Source of the DNA: Acholeplasmataceae bacterium
GTDB lineage: Bacteria > Bacillota > Negativicutes > Acidaminococcales > Acidaminococcaceae
NCBI GenBank assembly: GCA_012517145.1
Contig: JAAYVM010000118.1
Coordinates: 1 to 34,364, forward strand
Direction: 5' to 3'
Length of the DNA stretch: 34,364 nucleotides
Positions 21,834-30,892 of the stretch are shown piece by piece; within the stretch, counting starts at the first letter, position 1; each line of letters opens with the position of its first letter. Below the pieces are notes generated by a model. That model worked only from the letters and a program-made list of their open reading frames with translations. It was not told the DNA's origin and made no database searches. The position numbers and the translations under genes were made by a program.

Positions 21834-23234
21834 ATGCAAACGAATAACTTGGCCGACGTTTGGGACGAATTTTTAGGGTATGTTAATAATAACAGCAAAA
21901 ACCCAGGATACGTCAACTGGATTAAAGCCGCCCTACCTTTGTCCATGAACGAGGATACCTTCGAAATAGGTGTAGAAAAACTATTTATCAAGGAATGGAT
22001 CGAATCACGTTATTCGGCTGAAATAGAAAAAACTCTTTCTACTCTGACCGGCAGACCTCTTAATTTAATTGTAACAAATATGGATACACCAAAAACTGAC
22101 GAAGCTGTTAACTACAAACCAGAAATAGTAGTTGAAGAACAGCCTGCGGCCGGCAAGCAGGAAAAGAACAGCGTCAATAATGAATCCATAAGAGTTTCTT
22201 CGGAAAATTTCGAAAGCAATCTTAATTCCAAATATCTCTTTGAAAATTTCGTTATAGGCAATTCTAACCGCTTTGCCCATGCTGCTGCACTCGCGGTAGC
22301 AGAAGCACCGGCAAAGGTTTATAATCCCCTCTTTTTGTATGGCGATGTTGGTCTTGGCAAAACACACTTGATGCATGCCATTGGCAATCGTGTTAAACAA
22401 AAATATCCGGAAATGAAGGTCCTCTATATTTCCAGCGAAACTTTCACGAACGAAATGATTTTTTCTATTCAAAAGAATTCCATGGAAGCTTTCCGCAATA
22501 AATACCGCAATATTGACTGCCTTTTAATTGACGATATCCAATTTCTGCGTAAAAAAGAAAGTACACAGGAAGAGTTTTTCCATACCTTTAACGCTCTGCA
22601 CGACGCCAACAAACAAATAATCATCTCCAGTGACCGTAAACCAAAAGAAATTGAGACTCTGGAAAGCCGCCTGCGTTCACGTTTTGAATGGGGCCTGACA
22701 GCTGACGTCCAGGCACCTGACCTCGAAACCAGGATGGCAATTTTGAGAGAGAAAGCCGATCGCGAAGATATCATCATCCCAAATGATGTCATTCTTTTCA
22801 TTGCTTCTGCTATCGAAACTAATATCAGAGAAATTGAGGGCGCCTTTACAAGAGTATCCGCCTATGCTTCGTTCAACGGCGGCAAAATTACTCTTGAAGA
22901 AGCTAAGAAAGCTTTGTCAGAGTTAAACAATGAAAACAATAATAAACATATATCGGTTGAAGAAATTCAAAAGGTTGTTGCCAACTATTACAAGATAAAG
23001 AAAGAAGATTTTCTGGCTAAAAAAAGAACCCGTAATGTTGCCTACCCACGTCAAATTGCTATGTATATCTGTCGTGAAATGACAGACTACTCTTTGCCGC
23101 GTATTGGAGAATTTTTCGGCGGCCGTGATCATACTACTGTTATTCATGCCTGTGAAAAAATAGGCAAGGAGCGCAGGGAAGACGCTGAACTGGAAAAAAT
23201 CATCAAATCTTTCATGGCACAGCTAAAAAAATAA
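21834..23234 (+). CDS. dnaA: Chromosomal replication initiator DnaA
   Basis: This 466-residue AAA+ initiator opens oriC and recruits the helicase. The order is domain I (about 1-85, MQTNNLADVWDEFL), a variable linker rich in Glu/Asn (about 85-130), and the AAA+ domain III with Walker A GDVGLGKTHLMHAIG near residue 170 and Walker B LLIDDIQFL. Domain IV at the C terminus carries the DnaA-box helix-turn-helix, CREMTDYSLPRIGEFFGGRDHTTVIHACEKI. Walker A has Asp where Bacillus has Gly at the second position, which is probably neutral. The frame allows an ATG at 21825, but it abuts AAGG; the ATG at 21834 has AAGGA 8 nt upstream and gives the usual N terminus, so I chose it. Upstream lies the DnaA-box palindrome, downstream the DnaA-trio region. 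Confidence 0.97.
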   Translation: MQTNNLADVWDEFLGYVNNNSKNPGYVNWIKAALPLSMNEDTFEIGVEKLFIKEWIESRYSAEIEKTLSTLTGRPLNLIVTNMDTPKTDEAVNYKPEIVVEEQPAAGKQEKNSVNNESIRVSSENFESNLNSKYLFENFVIGNSNRFAHAAALAVAEAPAKVYNPLFLYGDVGLGKTHLMHAIGNRVKQKYPEMKVLYISSETFTNEMIFSIQKNSMEAFRNKYRNIDCLLIDDIQFLRKKESTQEEFFHTFNALHDANKQIIISSDRKPKEIETLESRLRSRFEWGLTADVQAPDLETRMAILREKADREDIIIPNDVILFIASAIETNIREIEGAFTRVSAYASFNGGKITLEEAKKALSELNNENNNKHISVEEIQKVVANYYKIKKEDFLAKKRTRNVAYPRQIAMYICREMTDYSLPRIGEFFGGRDHTTVIHACEKIGKERREDAELEKIIKSFMAQLKK

Positions 23235-23251
23235 CCTCGTCTGTATAAACC

Positions 23252-23455
23252 TGTTCATAAGGACGATATAAGCTGTTAGCAAACGTGTTGATATCTTAAT
23301 ACCAGTTTTTCACTGTTTGTATGTGCATAAAAAACTCAGCTTTATAAACATTTTGTCCAAAGCCGAAACGAAGGCAGAATCTGTTCTCAACATGTTTATC
23401 AACATATCCACAGGTCCTACTACTACGGCTACTAAGTTTTTTATATTATTTAGGC
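23252..23455. other. oriC: Origin of replication oriC (DnaA boxes, DnaA-trio, unwinding element)
   Basis: The dnaA-dnaN gap contains several DnaA-box-like sites: TGTGCATAA at 23322-23330 (one mismatch), TTATCAACA at 23396-23404 (one mismatch) and ATATCCACA at 23404-23412 (one mismatch, abutting the former). Weaker ones are at 23252-23260 and 23342-23350. Directly after the last box comes GGTCC, then trinucleotide repeats CTACTACTACGGCTACTAA (23417-23435), then the T-rich stretch TTTTTTATATTATTT. This box / GC patch / TAC-repeat / AT-rich order is the basal unwinding system described for Bacillus, with DnaA-trios guiding single-strand loading. Confidence 0.9.
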
Positions 23456-23483
23456 AGTAATAATAAACCAGGGGGTCTTAAAA

Positions 23484-24599
23484 ATGAGATTTACTTGTAA
23501 AACATCAGTTCTTGCAAAAGCAGTACAAACTGCTAAAAAGGCAATTTCTTCTAATCCTAGCACTCCTATTTTTTCCGGAATCCATTTAATTGCTTCTTCA
23601 AACCAACTGGAAATACAAGCTATGGACTTAAACATGGCTATTGGCTGCCAAATTGAAGCTAATGTTGCTGAGAATGGCAACATCGTTATTCCTGCAAAAT
23701 ACTTTTCTGATTTACTTGCTACTTTGCAGTCAGAAGAAGTTAATATTTATAAAAACACTGATGAATCAACTGTTACCATTGAATCTGGCAAAGCAAACTT
23801 TCAGATAGTCCTGATGGATGAAAATGATTATCCTGCTTTTCCTTCAGTAGATGGTGAAGAGAAACTGATTATTTCTGACGAAGTAATGAAGGATTTAATC
23901 AAAAAAACCATATATGCCCGCTCAACTGATGAAACCAGACCTCTTTTTACAGGCATTTTGTTTGAAAAGAAAGGTTCTAATGTAACTTTTGTTGGCACTA
24001 ACACTCACAGACTAGCTATTAAAACGGTTGAAGTAGAAAATAGTGAAGAAAAAGATTTTTCAATGATTATTCCAGGACGTTTATTGACTGAAGTAGTTAA
24101 TAATCTGAACTCAGATTTGCCGCAATCTGTAGTAATATCTCTGCATAACAGACAAATCATTATCAAAATCGGCAAAACTACCATTGTTTCCAGCCTGGTA
24201 GAAGGAGAATTCCCAGATTACAGAAGGGTTATCCCGCCAAAATTTGAAATTAAAACCAAAGTTAATATTAAAGAACTTGAAGGAGCTGTGAAAAGAGTAT
24301 CGCTCTTTTCTGCAGATGGTGACTACAGCATCGTAAAGATTAGTGTCAAAGCAGCAGAAATCATTGTTAACTCCAGCAGCAATGATGTTGGTAAAGGGCG
24401 TGAATCTGTGAGCTGCGTTACTGAAGGCGCCAGCTTGAATGTTGCTTTTAACGCCAGATATATTCTTGATATCTTAAAAAATATTGATGCTGAAGAAGCA
24501 ACCATAGAGCTCAATAATTCTTTAAGTCCTGTTTGCATCAAACCAGTTAGTGAAGAAAACTATCTCTACATAGTTACTCCTGTCAGAGTAGTATTTTAA
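23484..24599 (+). CDS. dnaN: DNA polymerase III sliding clamp, beta subunit
   Basis: This 371-residue protein has three repeated clamp domains of about 120 residues each and forms the ring that tethers polymerase III and other enzymes to DNA. It starts MRFTCKTSVLAKAVQTAKKAI; VSSNPSTPIF-like residues follow (AISSNPSTPIFSGIHL). The middle domain has DETRPLFTGILFE and NTHRLAIKTVEV, and ISLHNRQIIIKIGKTTIVSSLVEGEFPDYRRVIPP is characteristic. It ends in LYIVTPVRVV. AGGGGG precedes the ATG. Between dnaA and this gene lies the oriC unwinding region; yaaA follows by 10 nt. Confidence 0.97.
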   Translation: MRFTCKTSVLAKAVQTAKKAISSNPSTPIFSGIHLIASSNQLEIQAMDLNMAIGCQIEANVAENGNIVIPAKYFSDLLATLQSEEVNIYKNTDESTVTIESGKANFQIVLMDENDYPAFPSVDGEEKLIISDEVMKDLIKKTIYARSTDETRPLFTGILFEKKGSNVTFVGTNTHRLAIKTVEVENSEEKDFSMIIPGRLLTEVVNNLNSDLPQSVVISLHNRQIIIKIGKTTIVSSLVEGEFPDYRRVIPPKFEIKTKVNIKELEGAVKRVSLFSADGDYSIVKISVKAAEIIVNSSSNDVGKGRESVSCVTEGASLNVAFNARYILDILKNIDAEEATIELNNSLSPVCIKPVSEENYLYIVTPVRVVF

Positions 24600-24609
24600 G
24601 GGGAAAAAA

Positions 24610-24834
24610 ATGGAAAAAATTAAAATAGGGATCAAAACTGATTACATAACATTTTCTAACCTGATGAAATATGCAGGTGTTCTGCAAACCGGCGGACAAG
24701 CTATCGAATTGATTGAAGCCGGCTTGGTAACGTTGAATCAAAAACCAATTACGGAAAAAAGAAAGAAAGTATATCCCGGTGATATCGTTGTAATCAAGGG
24801 ACAGTACGAGATTATTGTTGAAACGGAAGAATAA
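24610..24834 (+). CDS. yaaA: S4 domain-containing protein YaaA
   Basis: This 74-residue RNA-binding S4-like protein has the core FSNLMKYAGVLQTGGQAIELI...GLVTLNQKPITEKRKKVYPGDIV. Small S4 proteins between dnaN and recF (Bacillus YaaA) may act on the ribosome and are implicated in 50S assembly, though this is not well defined. AAGGGG lies about 6-7 nt before the ATG. It ends 2 nt before the recF start and so is translationally linked to it. There is no catalytic domain. Confidence 0.92.
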   Translation: MEKIKIGIKTDYITFSNLMKYAGVLQTGGQAIELIEAGLVTLNQKPITEKRKKVYPGDIVVIKGQYEIIVETEE

Positions 24835-24836
24835 GC

Positions 24837-25967
24837 ATGAAAATTCAACAAATTTCTTTAATTAATTTTAGAAATTATCAAAATTTGAATTTGCAGATAG
24901 ACGGCTTAGTCAACGTTTTTTATGGCAATAATGCTCAAGGAAAGACGAATATTTTAGAGAGTATTTTTTATTCGGCTTTCGGTATGTCTCACAGAACAGG
25001 CAATGAAGACGATCTGGTAAAAATGTCCTGTCGTGAGATGGCAGCAGAAGTTACTTTTAATAATCTTTATGGTGACCATACTTTGAGAGTCAAAAGGCAG
25101 AATGTTTGCGAACGAATGAAAAAGCAAATCAGTCTTGATGATAATGTTATAAAAAGCAAAGAACATTATGGGACTCTGAATGTGGTAATGTTTTCTCCGG
25201 AAGATTTACAGATAGTCAAAGGGGAACCAGCACTCAGAAGACGGTTTCTTGATATGGAAATAGCTCAGACTAACCGCTATTATTATGGCCTTTTAGTAAA
25301 ATATAACCGAGTTCTTCAGCAACGAAATAAATTTTTGAAAGACGCACGGGAAAATGTTTTGGACCACGCGCAGTTAGAGGTCTGGAATAAAGAGATTGCA
25401 AATGTTGCAGCTGAAATTATTACATTAAGGCTTAAAGTCCTTAAGAAAATTAACAGTATAGCTGGAGCTATCTATAAAGAAATAACCAACCAAAAGGAAG
25501 AATTAGTGGTCAATTATGAGTTGAAAACTAATTCTTCTGCTATTATTTGTTCTCAGGAAGATAGTTTGGAATGCTGGCGTGAATGGTATTTGGCGAGGCT
25601 TAGGGAAAGACAGACACTTGATGTTTTACGCGGCAGCACAGGTATCGGGCCGCATCGCGATGATCTTTCCATTACCGTTAATGAAAATAATTTAAGAGCC
25701 TTCGGCTCCCAGGGGCAACAAAGAAGCGGTGCGCTTGCATTAAAGCTTGCGGAAATGGAATATGTAAAAAAAGAAGCCGGTGAGTATCCGGTTTTGCTGC
25801 TTGATGATGTGATGAGTGAGTTGGACAGTGAACGAAGGAAACAAATACTGAACTTCATTGACGGCAGGGTTCAGACTTTTATTACGGTTAACGATAAGAA
25901 TCTTATACCTGAATTGGCATGCAACAGGTATTTTTGTGTCAGTGAGGGTTCAATCTGCGAGGGTTAA
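24837..25967 (+). CDS. recF: DNA replication and repair protein RecF
   Basis: This 376-residue SMC-like ATPase loads RecA at gaps with RecO and RecR. The Walker A motif GNNAQGKT (30-37) follows MKIQQISLINFRNYQNL. The ABC-type signature is AFGSQGQQRSGALALKLAE near residue 285, and Walker B is VLLLDDVMSELD near 320. The end NYFCVSEGSI-like (RYFCVSEGSI) is normal for RecF. The weak ribosome site GGAAGA is inside the end of yaaA. The GTG of the next gene starts 2 nt after the stop, so the whole dnaN-gyrB string is probably one transcript. Confidence 0.96.
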   Translation: MKIQQISLINFRNYQNLNLQIDGLVNVFYGNNAQGKTNILESIFYSAFGMSHRTGNEDDLVKMSCREMAAEVTFNNLYGDHTLRVKRQNVCERMKKQISLDDNVIKSKEHYGTLNVVMFSPEDLQIVKGEPALRRRFLDMEIAQTNRYYYGLLVKYNRVLQQRNKFLKDARENVLDHAQLEVWNKEIANVAAEIITLRLKVLKKINSIAGAIYKEITNQKEELVVNYELKTNSSAIICSQEDSLECWREWYLARLRERQTLDVLRGSTGIGPHRDDLSITVNENNLRAFGSQGQQRSGALALKLAEMEYVKKEAGEYPVLLLDDVMSELDSERRKQILNFIDGRVQTFITVNDKNLIPELACNRYFCVSEGSICEG

Positions 25968-25968
25968 T

Positions 25969-26850
25969 GTGAAACAAATAGCAAAAACCATATTAAAAAT
26001 TGTAAAAAGCAAAACTGGCAAAGAAAAGTTTCTGGTACATTATCTCGACAATTGCTGGCTGGAGATTTGCGGTGCCAATATTGCCAAACATTCCAAACCT
26101 AATCGCATCGAGAGAGGAATTTTATTTGTTAATACGGATAGTTCTGCCTGGTCACATAACTTATTGATGATGAAGCCTCAGCTTTTAGGCAAAATTAAAC
26201 AGAATATGAATGAGATAGGTTCCTTGAGAAATACTGACCTTATCATCAAAGATATTATGTTTTTTAACGGTACTATTACCCTAAAAAACATACAGGAAGA
26301 GAAAGAGATTGAGCCTAAATTAGCCTATGCGCCGTTAAGCGAAGAAGAAAAGGCAGAAATAGAGAAAAAAGCTTCGCAGTTGTCTGATCCGGAAATAAGA
26401 AGTATTTTTTGCAGAATTATGCAGGACGACAAAAAACGCAAAAAAGCTGTCCTTGAAAATTCCAAAAGACAATGCAAAAAATGTGGTGTACCAATTATGG
26501 GAGATGATTATTACTGCCCTGCCTGCGAGAGAGAAAGAAAGAGTGCTTTACGGCTTAAAATTGCTGAAATTTTGCATTCTGCACCTTGGTTATCCTACGA
26601 GGAGTGTATAAATTACGTTAATTGTGATAAAATGTTATTCAGCGAAATTAAATCAAACATCAGAAGTAAGGTTTATTTAAAAATAGCCGGGGAAGAATGC
26701 AATGCAGAAGATAAAGTTTTTGCAACTTTGCTGGAACTTGGTATAGTACCGGAAAAACTGACGGATGAATTGATTGAAGAAACGGTTGAAAGACTGCGGA
26801 GGAATATTTATGTATCTTCATCTGGGAGCAGACTGCGTAGTAAAGAATAG
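25969..26850 (+). CDS. DUF721 (DciA-like) protein with C-terminal zinc ribbon
   Basis: The start is a GTG 5 nt after GAGGG, one nt beyond the recF stop, giving about 293 residues. The earlier ATG in this frame would lie inside recF and lacks a ribosome site. Residues about 5-105 resemble DUF721, the fold of DciA, the ancestral loader of the DnaB replicative helicase: WLEICGANIAKHSKPNRIERGILFVNTDSSAWSHNLLM. A charged helical middle part (about 110-165) follows. Then CKKCGVPIMGDDYYCPAC (about 165-182) is a zinc ribbon, with a final all-alpha tail of about 110 residues. DUF721 proteins next to recF are known in several Firmicutes, but helicase loading is an inference here, and the zinc ribbon and tail are extra to DciA. 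Confidence 0.8.
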   Translation: MKQIAKTILKIVKSKTGKEKFLVHYLDNCWLEICGANIAKHSKPNRIERGILFVNTDSSAWSHNLLMMKPQLLGKIKQNMNEIGSLRNTDLIIKDIMFFNGTITLKNIQEEKEIEPKLAYAPLSEEEKAEIEKKASQLSDPEIRSIFCRIMQDDKKRKKAVLENSKRQCKKCGVPIMGDDYYCPACERERKSALRLKIAEILHSAPWLSYEECINYVNCDKMLFSEIKSNIRSKVYLKIAGEECNAEDKVFATLLELGIVPEKLTDELIEETVERLRRNIYVSSSGSRLRSKE

Positions 26851-27076
26851 CGATATAGTGGGAATTTTCAGCCTGCTGGATAAAAAAGCAAATATTTACG
26901 AAGAATTTGTCCGCCCTAACCTTGGAAAATATAAGGTTGTTGATCTGTCCGGTGATATTTTCCCATCCAGCTGTATAGTTACTAAGGATACGTTGTATTT
27001 ATCAGGCATTTCACCAGGCACACTGAAGCGGCGCAAAGAAGAAGACTTCGGATTAAACGCAGTTTACAAAAGATAA
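26810..27076 (+). CDS. remB: Extracellular matrix/DNA-binding regulator RemB (DUF370)
   Basis: This 88-residue protein starts MYLHLGADCVVKNSDIVGIF and contains FSLLDKKANIYEEFV and VTKDTLYLSGISPGTLKRR, features of the DUF370 family. The Bacillus protein YaaB/RemB occupies the same place between recF and gyrB. RemA/RemB form ring-like DNA-binding proteins; RemA activates biofilm matrix genes. The ATG has GGAGGA 4-5 nt upstream and lies inside the 3' end of the DUF721 gene (41-nt overlap), which suggests coupled translation. An earlier start within the frame is not supported. Confidence 0.88.
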   Translation: MYLHLGADCVVKNSDIVGIFSLLDKKANIYEEFVRPNLGKYKVVDLSGDIFPSSCIVTKDTLYLSGISPGTLKRRKEEDFGLNAVYKR

Positions 27077-27083
27077 ATTTTAG

Positions 27084-29021
<1,938 letters not shown>

Positions 29022-29036
29022 GACAGGGAGATACTC

Positions 29037-29345
29037 ATGAAAATTAAGAGAAATTTATCAGATGCTGATATGCTGAAAGGTTTCAAAGAAGCGCATAGTT
29101 TCGAAACAGAAATTCTTGAAGACAGCCAAGCTGATAATTCTTTGCGCAGACCAAATAAAGCTGCTAAACAAGGCAAAGAATTATTGCTGCCGGCAGAAGC
29201 ACAGGAAAAATTAAATAAATATTTGCTGGAATTAAGCATGGAATGGTTTAAAAACGGTAACGGTGAAGTTGAATGGAAGGTCTTGAAGGAAAAAGATCAG
29301 ATCATCATCAAGCCGGCGCCGAGTAAGAGAAAGGCAGTAAAGTAA
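29037..29345 (+). CDS. Hypothetical protein between gyrB and thiN
   Basis: This 102-residue protein starts MKIKRNLSDADMLKGFKEAH. I do not recognise a family. The composition is charged and helical, with no Cys, no signal peptide and no membrane segment. Residues about 50-75 (LLLPAEAQEKLNKYLLELSMEWFK) look like amphipathic helix; the C-terminal part (GEVEWKVLKEKDQIIIKPAP) is beta-like and ends in a basic tail KRKAVK. GGGAG precedes the ATG, which is 15 nt after gyrB, and thiN follows after 3 nt, so it is coexpressed with gyrB and thiN. It is intact and codon use looks like its neighbours, so it is probably a real gene. Confidence 0.75.
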   Translation: MKIKRNLSDADMLKGFKEAHSFETEILEDSQADNSLRRPNKAAKQGKELLLPAEAQEKLNKYLLELSMEWFKNGNGEVEWKVLKEKDQIIIKPAPSKRKAVK

Positions 29346-29348
29346 GTT

Positions 29349-30059
29349 ATGAGCAAGTTTGATCTTAATTTACCGCAGGGTATTTTAAGTTTATGTCAGT
29401 TTAAACAGGAAAAAATCATTGTGGTTGCCGGCGGGCGCAGGCCTGAAATGGTCTGGCTGAAGGAAGTTGCGTCTACCAAGAAAATCTTTTGTGCCGATCG
29501 CGGTATTGATTATTGCTATGAAGCTGGTATCTTACCTGATTTTCTCTGTGGGGACCGCGATAGCGGCAGTCAGGAAAACTGGCTTTCAGCACAAAATGAC
29601 GGGGCTATAATTAAAACTTTTGCTCGCGAAAAAGACGATACCGATTTGCAGTTACTTTTGAAAGAAATTCCTGAAAATAGCTGCGTCGTGGCCACAGGTA
29701 TCTGGGGCGGCCGTTTTGACCACCTCTATGCCAATATTTTTAGTCTGCTAGCATGTAAAAAGAAAAAAGATGCTACGATTATTCTTGCAGACCACGAAGA
29801 AATCATGGTTATACTGGGGGCAGGAGAGCAAGTAACGTTTGTTCCGACACAAAAACCTACGGAAATATCACTTTTACCTTTCGCCAGTGAAAGCAAAGTA
29901 TCAATCTCTGGTGTAAAATGGCCGCTGAATGGGGCAGTTCTGTCGCAGAACCATCCTTATGCAATTAGTAATGAGTTAATTGCTGAAGCAGTAACAGCTG
30001 GTTGTGAATCAGGATGCAGCGGTTTTTATTTAAAATTTATGAAAACGATTTTGCGGTAA
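29349..30059 (+). CDS. thiN: Thiamine pyrophosphokinase ThiN
   Basis: This 236-residue kinase transfers pyrophosphate from ATP to thiamine to give thiamine diphosphate. Motifs: CADRGIDYCYEAGILPDFLCGDRDSG (about 41-66), which is the substrate and metal region; KDDTDLQLLL near 95; and TGIWGGRFDHLYANIFSL near 116-133. All are typical of the TPK domain. The C-terminal beta-sandwich domain ends ...AVTAGCESGCSGFYLKF, with a weak Cys pair. It follows the hypothetical gene at 3 nt and has no thi genes nearby, so it probably acts as salvage kinase. The thiamine importer is not in the window. Confidence 0.92.
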   Translation: MSKFDLNLPQGILSLCQFKQEKIIVVAGGRRPEMVWLKEVASTKKIFCADRGIDYCYEAGILPDFLCGDRDSGSQENWLSAQNDGAIIKTFAREKDDTDLQLLLKEIPENSCVVATGIWGGRFDHLYANIFSLLACKKKKDATIILADHEEIMVILGAGEQVTFVPTQKPTEISLLPFASESKVSISGVKWPLNGAVLSQNHPYAISNELIAEAVTAGCESGCSGFYLKFMKTILR

Positions 30060-30091
30060 TGCAATGAATCCAAAGCAGAACGAGGAGAAAC

Positions 30092-30859
30092 ATGGAACAA
30101 TACGACCCAGCAACAATGGTATTTTTGGTTATTGCCGCTTTTATAGCGTCTTTTATTGATTCAACAGTCGGCGGAGGCGGACTGATTTCTACACCTGCTC
30201 TTCTCGCGACCGGTATGCCGGTGAGTTTTGCTTTAGGTACCAACAAGGTCGCCGCAATGATGGGCTCTTTTACCAGTGTGGTTGCTTTTTGGCGTGCCGG
30301 CAAAATTCAAAAAAAAGTAGTTTTGTATCTGATGCCTCTTTCTTTCATAGGGTCAGCCCTTGGTGCTTACATAGTGTATTTATTACCGGCTGCGCTTATG
30401 AAAAATATTATTGTTTTCATGTTGGTTGCTGTAGCTATCTATACGTACAGACGCAAAGATTGGGGCGACGTTTCGAATGTCAAGGAATTTGGTGCCGGTA
30501 TTTTGACGGCGACAATTTTGACGGCATTCGGTCTCGGCTTTTATGACGGTTTTTTTGGACCGGGTACAGGTTCTTTTCTAATTTTTGGTTTTTTATTTTT
30601 GGGTTATAATTTTGTGACGGCGGCAGGCAATGCCAAAGCACTGAATTTTGCCAGCGGTGCCGGTGCTTTAGTTTCTTTCGCCATGAGCGGTACTGTATAT
30701 TGGGTTTATGGTCTTGCTATGGGTGTTTCCATGATTTTCGGCGCGATTTTTGGTTCGAGAATGGCTATCAAGCATGGTGCCAGCTATGTCAGACCTCTTT
30801 ATCTATGTGTCACGACAATCCTGATTGGCAAGCAGATATATGAATTATTATTTAAATAA
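30092..30859 (+). CDS. TSUP family permease (TauE/SafE-like)
   Basis: This 255-residue hydrophobic protein with about eight membrane segments has the TauE/SafE layout of two repeated halves. ASFIDSTVGGGGLISTPALLATG (about 20-42) and its repeat-like partner DGFFGPGTGSFLIFGFLFLGYNF (about 152-174) are family marks, with ALGTNKVAAMMGSF between them. Transporters of this family export or import sulfite, sulfonates or small organic anions; the substrate here is not evident. GAGGAG lies 5 nt before the ATG, and the gene begins 32 nt after thiN. Its place between gyrB and gyrA is an insertion relative to Bacillus, where these genes are adjacent. Confidence 0.9.
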   Translation: MEQYDPATMVFLVIAAFIASFIDSTVGGGGLISTPALLATGMPVSFALGTNKVAAMMGSFTSVVAFWRAGKIQKKVVLYLMPLSFIGSALGAYIVYLLPAALMKNIIVFMLVAVAIYTYRRKDWGDVSNVKEFGAGILTATILTAFGLGFYDGFFGPGTGSFLIFGFLFLGYNFVTAAGNAKALNFASGAGALVSFAMSGTVYWVYGLAMGVSMIFGAIFGSRMAIKHGASYVRPLYLCVTTILIGKQIYELLFK

Positions 30860-30892
30860 CAGCAGTCAAAAAATATAAAGGTTGGTGGTAAA

